A stretch of 64,000 nucleotides of DNA. Source: Lepidonotus clava (taxonomy: Eukaryota > Annelida > Polychaeta > Phyllodocida > Polynoidae). The stretch spans positions 22,627,659-22,691,658 of the forward strand of contig OW387140.1 of assembly GCA_936440205.1 (NCBI GenBank). The letters run 5' to 3'. How positions within the stretch are numbered: the stretch's first letter is position 1; each line of letters starts with the position of its first letter. The notes beneath the pieces were generated by a model that was given only the letters and a program-made list of their open reading frames with translations, had not been told where the DNA came from and made no database searches. Both the position numbers and the translations under genes were made by a program. Below, piece by piece: positions 9,894-19,595 of the stretch.

Positions 9894-10039
9894 GCGGATT
9901 AAAAGGCTTACCAGGGAGGCGTACTTTGGCGCGTGGTTGATAATTGTGCGAAGAAGAACGGTGACAACTTAATTGTGGTAGTGTTCCTGGGTGAGTTACA
10001 AACTTTGGCTTCATCAAAGGTATACTATAAACAGTGACA

Positions 10040-12799
10040 ATGAGGTTGTTAATACTCTTCGCCTTGGTCATCGTGAAAGTCATTGGGGGGCTACGAAATG
10101 ACTCCAGCCCAAATGACGGGCTAGCCCCTAACGCTGAAGTTATAGCCTTAGAACGATATGGAGTGGTACTAAAACCAGGGAAGTTAATGTCCACGGCAGA
10201 TATCACCCACGTCCGACAGGGTTTTCTGATCACCATTCCCCAGAAGCGCTCCTTCATCAAGGCTACCTTTGGCCAGGTCTGTCATCGGTACCTAAAGGGA
10301 GGAGACGCCCTCGACCGAGCCTGCTACCACGTCAGGTCACTGGTGAATTGGATGGACCAGACATCACAGGCGCTCAAAGGTCGGTATAGGGAAATTCTCA
10401 ATGAAACCTTAAGCTCTCTAATTAAGAACACCCGGCAGAAGCCCCAGGCCCAAGGGCCAGAACCAGGTCCGGGCGGAAGGATTAAAAGAATGAAGAAGCT
10501 ACCCCTCATGATAGACGATCCGGGATGGCCGTCCTTCCCAATTCCAACCTCGTGGAACAGGGGGCTCTCCGCTGACGTGAAATACAATAGGGAACTGATT
10601 AGGGTGTTACAGGAGTCCTCCGACCAGATGATCGAAGACCTGGCACTAATGAACGATAAGCATGACGAGGCAGTAGAAAAGGTTAACCACGTCGTGATAG
10701 GTCTGTTGGATAATCTGAGGTCGCTAAATAAGGCACATAATACCACTCGCCGAAGAATGAGACTCGTCCAACATAAGGTGGACTGGATGGAATTATACCT
10801 GAACATGATACCTGTAGCTCTGGAAGACAAACTAGGAGAAATGGTTTATCTCCAATTGGTAATCGAGCAAACGCGCGTGTTCAGGAAAGGTGTGCAACAC
10901 CTGACACGGGGTCAACTGACCATGGATTTGGTACCTCGCCAATATATGGTGGGAGCGGTCCTGGAAGTCAACAGGTATCTGAAGGGAATCCACCCCAGGT
11001 TCCATGTGGCGTTCGCGGACCCCTCTTTCTATTATGAAAACAGTCAGCCCTCATTTGAATTTGATGAAGCCACCCAGGAACTAGTAGTGTATGTACGGGT
11101 GCCGGTTGTGGCCGACGAACACTTGTTTAGGGTCTACGAGGTACTGACATTCCCTGTGCCGGTACCGGTTAAAGGACGACAAAAGAAGGACGCTCTCCAA
11201 ATTGTTAATCTGCCTAAAAGTGTGGCTATGTCTATGTCCCGCCAGTACTACGTACCGTTGGCTAGCGGCAGTTGGTCAGGCTGTTACGGGCAGACCATCA
11301 CGCTTTGCAAGGACCTGCCCTACATGAAAAAGATCACGGACAATACCTGCACTGCCGCACTGTTGAGGCGGGATGACGTCGCCATACAGGAAAGGTGTAA
11401 ACTGGACTACCTATTGGAAGCAGATTTTGGAGAAATGGCTGTGTATCTAGATGATGGGGACATGCTAGTGGTCAGCGCCGACACACGGGGTCAGATGATC
11501 TGCAGAAATCAGCCCGCTGTGGAGGTGAATATAGAGAACTATGCGCGTGTCCAGGTGGAATGTGACTGTGCCTTTCAGACTCAGGGGTCGTGGATCCCGT
11601 ATAGTCTGAGAAACTGTGACCAACACACTAGGATCACGACGGTCGTGTATCCCCATAACGACCTACTGGAAGCGGCGCGCCGTGTGAAGGGATGGGACAC
11701 GAACTTTACCAAGTCTGAGCATGAACCTACTATGCTAGAGTCAGACCCTATCCCTGAAAAGATTAGAAAGGAACTGTTAGAGATCGAGGAGAATCTAAAG
11801 ATCAGGATACCTGTGCCCTCTCTGGCGAAGCGAATCCAGAAGCACCGGAAGGACTTGGCTAAGGGTATTAAGAAGGCTACTGACCGGTATGAAGTAAACA
11901 AGGAAGCCCCATGGTTCTCCATAGGGAACTTCGGGGGCGGTTTCGGTCTCCTCACGATCTTTTGCATAGTAGTGGCAGTAACAATAATTGGGTGTATCCT
12001 CTGGAAGTGCTGGAGGAGACACCAAGGTAAGGCTGCTCTCGCTGGATTGGCCATGACTTTGCCTCGGGCCATGGCCCTGGAGGCAGCCGACCCAAAAGAG
12101 TTGTTAACCCAGGAGAAAACACTCACTGGATGTCCGGACACTACAGCCAATCCTACTGCGGTGGCCGTACTAGCTATACTGCTGACTATACTGGTCATCG
12201 CCATTGTGGTCCTCGTATGGCGCAAGTGGAAGCGCATTAGGCGAAAGACCGTTGATGGGTTGTATGTACAGTTCGTGAATCCACATTTAATGGAGACAAT
12301 CTTTCTGGGAGAATTAGCCATGCCTGCCGATCATACATACACCGAGGGTTATGTGCTGATCAAGGACGTGTTGGTGAACCAACTGTGCCTAAAGTTCACT
12401 CTTACCGTGACTTGGGGAGCGCAGTTGATGGGAGCGGCGACCAGACCGGGACAACGACCATCTAATGTGCCACTACCAGATACCTTGAGAGTGTCCAAGA
12501 AATTTGCCCGCTTAATGATGAGTAACTTGAAGTATAACACTAGGGCCAGACTCTTAAGGTATTCATCGGGATTAGCCACTCCGGTGCCCATGGGAGGGCC
12601 ACGCCTCGTCGACGCTGGTTGGTCCGATGTCGGAGCGGACTGGCCTCAACAAGTGCTGAGACATAGCGCGGTCCCAAACGCCCCTCCTAGATCAACTCCA
12701 TCTACCTCCACTGCAACTGGACCGGGCACTACTCAAAGAACTGTGAGACCAGGAGCACCTGAAAAGGACCCAGGGACAGTCTATGAAGTTATAATATGA
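10040..12799 (+). CDS. env: E1 envelope-like membrane glycoprotein with two TM segments
   Basis: The protein has 919 residues from the ATG at 10040 (an upstream in-frame GTG is less likely). A signal peptide (MRLLILFALVIVKVIGG) is followed by an ectodomain with a conserved block GVVLKPGKLMSTADITHVRQG, then an R-x-K-R site (RIKR, 147-150) near which such proteins are cleaved. Long helical or coiled regions and a Cys-rich part with C-x2-type pairs come next. TM1 lies at about residues 630-655, a short loop ends in a conserved Cys-Pro, TM2 is at about 704-727, and a cytoplasmic domain of about 130 residues follows. An early cleavage site followed by coiled coil resembles the F-type fusion proteins of baculoviruses and errantiviruses, but that is inference. 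The frame is open. E2 has a shorter relative. Confidence 0.75.
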   Translation: MRLLILFALVIVKVIGGLRNDSSPNDGLAPNAEVIALERYGVVLKPGKLMSTADITHVRQGFLITIPQKRSFIKATFGQVCHRYLKGGDALDRACYHVRSLVNWMDQTSQALKGRYREILNETLSSLIKNTRQKPQAQGPEPGPGGRIKRMKKLPLMIDDPGWPSFPIPTSWNRGLSADVKYNRELIRVLQESSDQMIEDLALMNDKHDEAVEKVNHVVIGLLDNLRSLNKAHNTTRRRMRLVQHKVDWMELYLNMIPVALEDKLGEMVYLQLVIEQTRVFRKGVQHLTRGQLTMDLVPRQYMVGAVLEVNRYLKGIHPRFHVAFADPSFYYENSQPSFEFDEATQELVVYVRVPVVADEHLFRVYEVLTFPVPVPVKGRQKKDALQIVNLPKSVAMSMSRQYYVPLASGSWSGCYGQTITLCKDLPYMKKITDNTCTAALLRRDDVAIQERCKLDYLLEADFGEMAVYLDDGDMLVVSADTRGQMICRNQPAVEVNIENYARVQVECDCAFQTQGSWIPYSLRNCDQHTRITTVVYPHNDLLEAARRVKGWDTNFTKSEHEPTMLESDPIPEKIRKELLEIEENLKIRIPVPSLAKRIQKHRKDLAKGIKKATDRYEVNKEAPWFSIGNFGGGFGLLTIFCIVVAVTIIGCILWKCWRRHQGKAALAGLAMTLPRAMALEAADPKELLTQEKTLTGCPDTTANPTAVAVLAILLTILVIAIVVLVWRKWKRIRRKTVDGLYVQFVNPHLMETIFLGELAMPADHTYTEGYVLIKDVLVNQLCLKFTLTVTWGAQLMGAATRPGQRPSNVPLPDTLRVSKKFARLMMSNLKYNTRARLLRYSSGLATPVPMGGPRLVDAGWSDVGADWPQQVLRHSAVPNAPPRSTPSTSTATGPGTTQRTVRPGAPEKDPGTVYEVII

Positions 12800-13537
12800 A
12801 CAAAAGTAACAAGTGTTAGCGCTGATCTAAGGTCTGTGAGAAAAAGGTAACAGGTAGATCTAAGAATCATCGTTATGAACACTGAACTGGGTTGTATTGG
12901 GGACTCGACGGAGTCATGTCAGCATGAAAAGACAAGACCCTTTCGATTAACTCATTCAATACTAAGCCACTAATCAGGAAATCCTGGGCCGGGTAGGCTG
13001 GTCCGACCATCTTCTATGGACCCATGGGTTATCTAAATTTCTCTCAGATTGAGTGTCCCATGCCCGGTAGCCTAGCTCAATACTCTTACTATTAAAGTAG
13101 GGACCCATTCGGAAAACGATCCTAGTAACTCAAAATTTTAGAATAAAAGGAAAACACAAAATTCTATAAAAAACCTATGTGCGCTCAACGGGACCAACGC
13201 TTCCAATGAGCAATGTGGATTTCCCCAAGGTAAGTACCATCTATACTTGGCCCCTGTGCTGTTGTCACCGCTAGGATCGGGCTGCGGTGCAGGAGTCACT
13301 TGGGGAATGCCACAACCTATTCTTTTAATATATATATGTACTCTCCTCAAAGATGGGAGAGCCGCGCAAATGGCGGGAGCCCGCCCACATGCCTGGTGTC
13401 GGTGGTGCCTAGCAAGAGGCAGGTCGTGTGGGGCTACGCGTCACCGACGCTCTGGGAGGCACTGGGGTCGACGCTCGAACATGGCAGTCACTATGCCCCG
13501 GGTGGGACGGCTCCTGACAGCGGTTCTCTCATCACAC

Positions 13538-13560
13538 AAAAAAAAAAAAAAAAAAAAAAT
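13538..13560. repeat. A-rich run
   Basis: This is an uninterrupted run of about 21 A after CACAC. It could be the tail of a retroposed sequence lying in 13115-13537, but no Pol III boxes or target duplication were identified. Confidence 0.5.
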
Positions 13561-13959
13561 AATATCAAAGTCTAGAAAGGACCTTACTCAAAAACTAATA
13601 TATAAAGCAGGCCGATATTTATTTAACTAAGAGCCCTCCCTCAGGGAACCCTGGGCAAGTTGTAATAAGAACATAGGAACGCAGCATATGTAGTAACATT
13701 CAAAGGTGGGACGCTCCGTGACAGCGCACGAGAGTACACTATACGTGGCTCGTTTGCTTCTGATACAGACATGCTATGAAGAGCAGTGACGTAAACCACT
13801 CCTGCCTGAGGCATGTTACATTCAGAAAGTATAACGGAGGTCACAAGGAAAAGGAGGTTACGGGACGAATGCGGTGAACTGGCGACATTCACAGGGTGCT
13901 AACTCCCTTCTTCATAAAGGCGACTTCTCCCTGTGGGGGGGAGCTGTAGCTAAAACCCA

Positions 13960-14009
13960 CAGGATGATGGGACGAGGCGCTGTACAAAATGTGTAGTCCC
14001 ATCATCCTG
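13960..14009. other. Perfect 14-bp stem-loop in the E1 3' region
   Basis: The arms CAGGATGATGGGAC (13960-13973) and its complement (13996-14009) are perfect, with a 22-base loop. It could be an RNA structure in the 3' part of the element RNA or in the antisense RNA. Confidence 0.65.
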
Positions 14010-14140
14010 GTTATGTGTAATGGACGCCGGGTCACAACATCTCCCAGTCGTGGGATCCTTTGATTTTACTGTAAATCAGGATTCAGCGAAAATGAAAAAA
14101 TGAAAAACAACTGCCCAAAGGTATGAGACTAAATTATTTA

Positions 14141-14605
14141 GGCCATGTTTAGACCAGATTTAACCGGGACTGAGGCAAAACAACAAGTCAAGTTTCGACC
14201 CGGGTAAAATTAGTAATAACAAAATTAATAAGAGACGTGCGGCTTCAGAGTTGACCGCCGTCGAGAAAAAAAACAAAAAACATTAGTCTCGACCGCCGTC
14301 GTGGCGCATAAAGTAACCGGGTCTCCGCTCAACAGTTGAGCTGAGGAGGGGGGACACGGACTACTAATTCCCTGACGAATGGCTGCAAAAACTTGGTTAA
14401 ACCCTTAGCAGATAGTCTACCCGCCCTATTAGTAAAGTCAAAATTCTAAAAAACTGTCTTTAGCACAAAAAATTCCTGCCCCTCGTGCGCATACTTAAAA
14501 ATAGGCTGGGGGCGGAGTCCTTTCTGGAGTAGTCTTGGCTCTCCATAAGAAAAACGGGCAAAGACCTGAACAGAATACGGGTTTAACCTGGATCTACACA
14601 TTGGG
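14141..14605. mobile_element. Possible diverged MITE inside E1
   Basis: The left end GGCCATGTTTAGACCAGATT follows TTA. The right end, read in reverse, is CCCAATGTGTAGATCCAGGT, similar but imperfect. No clear target duplication is seen on the right. The interior holds two GACCGCCGTCG words (14253-14263 and 14291-14301). The identification is weak. Confidence 0.3.
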
Positions 14606-15520
14606 AAAAGAGGCCCGACTAATTAGGTGCTGTCTTTCTGGAGAAGTGCATTCACACCTCTCTTAGTTGTAAAAAGGGGTAGTATGTATATTAAAGGTAA
14701 TATACATGCTGCTCCTGATTGTAACAAAATGTGGGACTCGGCGCTCGACCCCTTTAGTTTTACAAAACAGGGGAGGGTGCCGACGACCACGTGTAGCTGA
14801 TTAGGTTGGTGTTCGGACCGGTAATAAAACCCGGGTCCGAGCCCCGATCCTCTCAGGTGATAATTAAGTAACTTGTAACCAACCCACTTCCATGTACAGT
14901 TAATACTCGACGCCAGTGTAAAGGGCATGTAGACTTGCGGAATGAAGACTTACCCCAACCCCCATACTGTGTGTTGTACAAATTAAAATGTTAAGTTATT
15001 ACTGTGCATGTAGACAAAATATTTGTATGAAAATATCAGGAATACACCCATCACCTAGAAGCGGGATGTTAACTGACTAATGTAGACAGTGGTGCTGACG
15101 TTCAGTCCCAGTACAAAATTATGAGGACGAACGCCAGGCTACCACTCTGTAATTCAAAGAATATACCAACAATATTTATAAAAAAAAAATATATATATAT
15201 AAAATCGCAATAATAAGACATACCGTTCAAGCAATGGCTTCTCATAAACCCAAAAGTAGTCTTTCCACAAATAATAATAACCCAACCCTAATAATCATTA
15301 TCTCTCTCTCCCATCTGGACGACACTGCACAAAAATATTATCTACAACACTTATTCTAACACAATGACACTGATGCAGTCTTGGTGTTAAACTAACGCGG
15401 GATGGGTATTTGTAGCCTTTGCTACACCCTCTCAACTTACCTTGGAGTCGCCGACGGCCAGTCAGACGGCTCCACCTGTGGTGTCTCCTCATGTGGTCAC
15501 CACGTGAATATTTCCATTAC

Positions 15521-15791
15521 CCTGTAAGGGGGACAACTAATCAAAGAATTCTGCCACAGCCAATCTAAAGCTGCGCAGTCTGGACCAAAGTACTTGGTCA
15601 CCTGTAGTTCCTCAAACTTACCAGGGTTAAACCCCATGAAGCGCTTGCACCTTATGGCGCCGCCATGTGAATTGTTTCCAATGTAGACATGTACACTACT
15701 GTCTTGTACGGGGAACGTCAAAACAAAGAATTCTGTTACAGCAAATCCAGTGCTGTACAGCCCAGACCGGAATCCCTGGTCATCCACACAA
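15521..15791 (-). repeat. Two ~90-bp direct repeats within an antisense open frame
   Basis: Segments 15521-15609 and 15702-15791 share AAGAATTCTG(C/T)(C/T)ACAGC and the surrounding order of bases. On the minus strand they lie in a 96-codon open frame (15787 to 15497) with coding-like composition (VDDQGFRSGLYSTGFAVTEF near the start). A donor-like GGTAAGT lies between them at 15616-15622. They may be duplicated antisense exons. No family is recognised. Confidence 0.35.
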
Positions 15792-16640
15792 CTCCATTGG
15801 TGCAGTGTCAGTCAACTAGTAGTCAATAGTCATAAAATAACACTATAAGGCCAACGCGGCATACTCTACCCACACACTGAGAGCTTGCTTGAATCGGTAA
15901 TGTCAACAAACCACTAGTCAGAAAAACCCTCTATTATCGCCCAACCACGCGCAAGATAAAAAGCTTGATCATGTTCGCCTAAACAATTCCTCCCACTAAC
16001 ATCACATAGCCTAACGCCTCTCAGTGCCCAATACTACCACCTTAAGCCGTTCATATTATCATCATCAACCACAGGACCTGGAAAAGATAATAAGTTTAGT
16101 ACACAAGGTCCTAGTTTTCAGCCCGCGTCCACCATCTTGGAACCAAAAGTAAACACCAGGTGGCCGCCCACGCTACCCGTTACAAAAATCACCAGCGAAA
16201 TACAGTTTCTAGTTCCGGGAGTGACGTCAGCTTCCGGAATTCAACCACGTGAAGGCGAGCTGAAAAAAACTGCTGACAAATTCCTGACCAACAATCTCCT
16301 TAAACTACAAGAGTTAGTAACCTACCTAACGTGCTAAAAACAAGGAAAAGAGGATCAAAACTTACCAGGAGTGGAGCGGTCGAGATGAAGGACCGGCTGG
16401 GCAGAGGAGGGCGACTCCCGGCAACAGGCGAGGAAAGGCGACGGCTACTAAAGTCCAGTACAAAAACAGTCTTGTGGTCCTCGCATCCCATGAGAACAGA
16501 CTGGCTGATGCCTCCTGGATATATATATATATATTAATAAACTAGGTGCTAATCGGGAATTGAATCACCAGAATCAGTCGATGGGAATCACTTAAAAGAA
16601 AAAAATTATTATTTACAAAAGAAGACCGAGTGCCGACGGC

Positions 16641-17291
16641 CTAGCGTGCCACCACGGGCAGGCGGGCAATCAGTCGCCCTAACACCCGCGCCCAGCGTCT
16701 GATCACTCTGTCGGAGGGCCGGTATCCGTCTTCCAGCTCCCTGAAGTCGTTGACGGTGATGTTTCCGTCAGCGACCGTCCGTACAGCGTGGAGTACCCGC
16801 CCCGTATCCGCGGTGGGCACCCCGAACCATTCGTTGGCCCGGCGCACCTCCCGACTGACCTTGGGTACCAAACGGTTCACCCACTTCTGCAGGGAACCGT
16901 CGCTGTCCGTGAGGGCCCATCGTCGCACGTCGAAGCCGGAGGGGGTGGTCATCACTAAAGTAGACGGAGCCGGGTGGGACTTCACGTTCAGGAAAGCCCG
17001 GTTTAAGGTCTCTGCATAAAATTTGGCCGCGGCGTCCGAGCTGGTGTATAGCGGGATGTACAGTTCCAACTCCTCGTCCCACGTAAGCACGTCCAATAAA
17101 TTACAGATCACTACTAAGATGTCGTCCGGCCACATAACGTGGTGCGCGAACGCGTATCCTGAAAGTTCTGCCGTCGTGGCATCCTGACAGGAGAACACGA
17201 CACAGGTGTGCTCCCCACCCGCAAGGAGAAGATCAGGGTACTCCTCAATTCCGCCTTCTCGATCTGAACAAAACAATGCCACACGGACCAT
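16641..17291 (-). CDS. Antisense gene in E1: SGNH-hydrolase-like protein, probably inactive
   Basis: This 216-residue open frame is antisense to E1, between env and the 3' LTR. Its ATG lies in a perfect Kozak context (CCACCATGG), and it is markedly GC-richer than the DNA around it. The sequence reads as a compact alpha/beta protein: a hydrophobic start (MVRVALFCS), a central strand (DDILVVICNLLDVLTW) and a C-terminal block DGYRPSD followed by WARVLGRLI. That end resembles block V of SGNH/GDSL hydrolases (D-x-x-H followed by a helix), but Arg stands where the catalytic His is expected, and no GDS block is seen at the N-terminus. An enzyme-derived, non-catalytic protein is therefore likely. The assignment is by pattern only. 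No equivalent was found in E2, which suggests capture by E1 or loss from E2. Confidence 0.55.
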   Translation of the reverse strand: MVRVALFCSDREGGIEEYPDLLLAGGEHTCVVFSCQDATTAELSGYAFAHHVMWPDDILVVICNLLDVLTWDEELELYIPLYTSSDAAAKFYAETLNRAFLNVKSHPAPSTLVMTTPSGFDVRRWALTDSDGSLQKWVNRLVPKVSREVRRANEWFGVPTADTGRVLHAVRTVADGNITVNDFRELEDGYRPSDRVIRRWARVLGRLIARLPVVAR

Positions 17292-18143
17292 GGTGGATGA
17301 AGAAAGAATGATAAAAAAGGGGCTAACTAGAGAAAAACACGTCTACACACGCTGAAATTACCGCCGGCACTGATTAAAATGACGTCATATCGAGGCTAAT
17401 TTGGGAAAACCCCTTTTTGATCCGAGGGATCTAAATTTTGAAATCGGCTAGCATGATCAAACCATCGTATAATTTCTTACAAAATCTGCGCTAAACTAAA
17501 GTTTAGGTCCCCAACCAACATAATCAGGCGATAAATTTTAATTATCATGGCATAATAATTCATATCGGGCGCGCAAACTCGCTAAATTCATTCGAAGCAG
17601 AAATTGCCATCCGGGCACTTATCACCTGGAGGAACCCAGACCGAGGTCGGGCCCTGGATGGGAACTCCAGTCAAGCGTCCCGCTAAGTACACATGTACTA
17701 AGGGCGACTGATGGGCGCGCACTTGGTATGATAGTTTATAGATGCCAAACTGTTTAATGCTAATCGGTCTACTACAAGGACCATGTATTTATTGTAAATA
17801 ATGTCGTTTTAGTTGAAAATTGATTGAAATTTAACATACATTGTATAATGAAACTCGTCCATGCAAGATGTCCGCTTTCAACGGAATCATTTATTATTGT
17901 GTTAACTCGTTCTGAAATTGAATTTGTTGTGTACTTGTTACTCTTAGAAGGTTAAGACAACTTTACACTGTATATATGTTGAGTTTTGTTGACTTGTGTT
18001 CCAAACCGCATATATCAAAAACTGTACATGTATGAACTAAGCAAAAACTTACCTGTTTCCTCTGTGTTTTCTTGAACTGTGAAATAACGGACCTGACACT
18101 CAGAACAATGAGTATTGCCACAGTAGGCAGAATTATCTCCCTT
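17292..18143. other. E1 3' region, second part: AT-rich, no gene seen
   Basis: This would be the 5' flank of the antisense gene. It contains an antisense splice donor at 18047-18053 (AACAG|GTAAGT). No open frame of note and no clear TATA box were identified. Confidence 0.4.
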
Positions 18144-18390
18144 ACCTTGAGGATCATTTCACAATCCTCTGGACTTTCCTTGTCAAGAGTTTGCATGACA
18201 ATTCCATCACCTCGAGGATCATTTCACAATCCTCTGGACTTTCTTTGTCACTAAATGCATAACAATCACCTCCACTTTAAGGATTATTTCACGATCCTTT
18301 GAACTTACCTTGTCACCTTATGCACGGGTCCCGCAGTCCTCAAGCCTTGATGCGGACTGATAATGCTATGAACTTACCTTGAAAACTTAA
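18144..18390. repeat. Minisatellite near the E1 3' end, unit about 60-70 bp
   Basis: Three to four imperfect copies of a unit with the order TTGAGGATCATTTCACAATC, CTCTGGACTTTCCTTGTCA and TGCAT start near 18147, 18211 and 18276. The later ends change to GAACTTACCTTG, which is a consensus splice donor on the minus strand. Confidence 0.7.
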
Positions 18391-18673
18391 TGAATGGTTT
18401 CACTGATCAAATGTACTTATGTACTAAGCAAAACCGACCATATGAATGCATCTTTGTTTATACCTTTGGATAAGCAAAAATGGAACTTCTGATTATATTG
18501 ACACTGTGTTGAATGTACCACGAGAGTCAAAGCCACCCCACATTGGTTTCTCTATGTCAAAGAATAATAATAATGAATATGTCCAATAATCAAAATTGGG
18601 AAACTATCACATTTGATTGAAAATCCTTATTTGGTTTGAGCTATGTCGTCCACCTCCTTAAACTCAAACACCT

Positions 18674-18685
18674 GACCGCCGTCGA
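18674..18685 (+). other. GACCGCCGTCGA motif in place of a polypurine tract (E1)
   Basis: The position directly 5' of the 3' LTR normally holds a purine run that primes second-strand synthesis. Here it is GACCGCCGTCGA followed by A. E2 has CCGCCGTCGA followed by T at the same place. No purine run lies within 60 bp. Confidence 0.65.
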
Positions 18686-18686
18686 A

Positions 18687-19273
18687 TGTACTAATAGCTT
18701 AGTACTTTTAATATATAATCATCCTGTATAATATAGCTGGGATCAGACCTAGCAAGTCTACCTCTAGGCAGAGATATTTTACGCTCCCAGCGCCACCTGT
18801 TAACCGGTATAAAAGGTGTTGCAAAGGTATGGAGCGAGTTAGTTAGAAGTTAGAGTTAACCATAGAAATAGAAGAACTGCTTGGAGTAATACCTACGGCT
18901 CCTGCGCAGTATACTGGAGTTTACCACTACCAACAGCGTCGGACAAAGGATTGTGATAGAGCTAAGCACTAGGGCGGTCTAGGATGTGTTGGAACAACTT
19001 GTATTCTAAATGTGGTTGATTGCTGATAGGAGATGGGAAGGTGGACTGATAGAGACTTATTCACTGTGGCTTTGACTCGGGATGAGATGTTAATTGAATA
19101 AAAGACCTTTCACTTTACCAGCTCCCTCATCGTCCATTTCTTTTGAACTATTGGGGAATGGATGTATTAACTTTTAACGCAGGCTGATCGGATCGATAAC
19201 CTGGATGAACAACTCACGGATTAATTAGTTATACACATCACGCAGTATTAAAAAATAAACTAACAATAGTTCA
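18687..19273 (+). repeat. E1 3' LTR
   Basis: This 587-bp copy matches 366-952 with about three substitutions. A clean AATAAA poly(A) signal lies at 19097-19102, with another AATAAA near its end. Confidence 0.95.
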
Positions 19274-19277
19274 CTTC

Positions 19278-19595
19278 AAATTCTTATCTATATATTATAC
19301 TACTTACAGCTACATTAGTTTATGTATACAATCAAGTCAATTTACACAATATTGTTACATAAATAGTGAGCTTAATGAGCTGACGTCGCTTGTATAGGCA
19401 GTAAAATATAGGTGACAAGTACCAAGTGTTACATGAATCATATATGTATAAATGACGCGTCCATCCATAAATTCTCATGTCTGTATACTACTTACCTGTT
19501 ACGTGTATAGTATACAGGATCAATCCACACGACAATGTCGCATAAATAGTGGAGCCTATTGGAGCGACGTTGCTCATAGGGGCCTATATATATAG
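19278..19595. repeat. Diverged local repeats, copies 2 and 3 (right of E1)
   Basis: Two copies about 191 bp apart (from 19278 and 19469) share AAATTCT, TATACTACTTAC, TGTATA, GCATAAATAGTG, GAGC and GACGT words with the copy at 256-361. Copy 2 carries about 80 extra bases. Confidence 0.55.

Larger units (their letters stand above)
12800..16640. other. E1 3' region, first part: long noncoding stretch after env
   Basis: This stretch contains a 21-base A run, a stem-loop, a possible diverged MITE, a pair of internal repeats and several antisense splice-donor words (listed separately). One sense-strand donor, AAGGTAAGTACC, lies near 13229. No sense gene is recognisable. Most Ty3/gypsy elements have only a few hundred bases here, so this length is unusual. 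Confidence 0.6.
14948..18378 (-). promoter_or_regulatory. Cluster of seven consensus splice donors on the antisense strand of E1
   Basis: The 7-mer GGTAAGT occurs on the minus strand at 14948-14954, 15435-15441, 15616-15622, 16360-16366, 18047-18053, 18303-18309 and 18372-18378. Four of them have the full AG|GTAAGT context. Only one occurs on the sense strand of the 5.9-kb 3' region (13229). About 0.4 per strand is expected by chance. The last two sit in or next to a minisatellite, so they are not fully independent. The cluster suggests an antisense, spliced transcription unit around the 16641-17291 gene. Confidence 0.5.
366..19273 (+). mobile_element. E1: giant envelope-bearing Ty3/gypsy LTR element, young
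   Basis: This is an 18,908-bp LTR retrotransposon with two 587-bp LTRs that begin TGTAC and end GTTCA, flanked by a 4-bp duplication CTTC (362-365 and 19274-19277). The order is LTR, primer site, gag, pol (protease, reverse transcriptase, RNase H, integrase with GPY/F module), small accessory frames, env, a long 3' region with an antisense gene, LTR. The protease-to-integrase order and the GPY module mark the Ty3/gypsy group; the env makes it retrovirus-like. The LTRs differ at about 3 of 587 positions, so the insertion is recent. Its length is two to three times the usual 5-8 kb. It is broken, with roughly three to four breaks, mainly in pol, while gag and env are open. A related element, E2, lies 1.3 kb away in the opposite orientation. 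The exact clade cannot be fixed by eye. Confidence 0.95.

Noticed and set aside
11581-12321. 246-codon minus-strand frame opposite E1 env
   Set aside because: It covers the Env membrane segments and tail in a shadow phase. The sense frame is conserved in E2 and explains the openness.
13115-13560. SINE ending in the A-run
   Set aside because: No convincing A-box or B-box and no flanking duplication could be found, so only the A-run is annotated.
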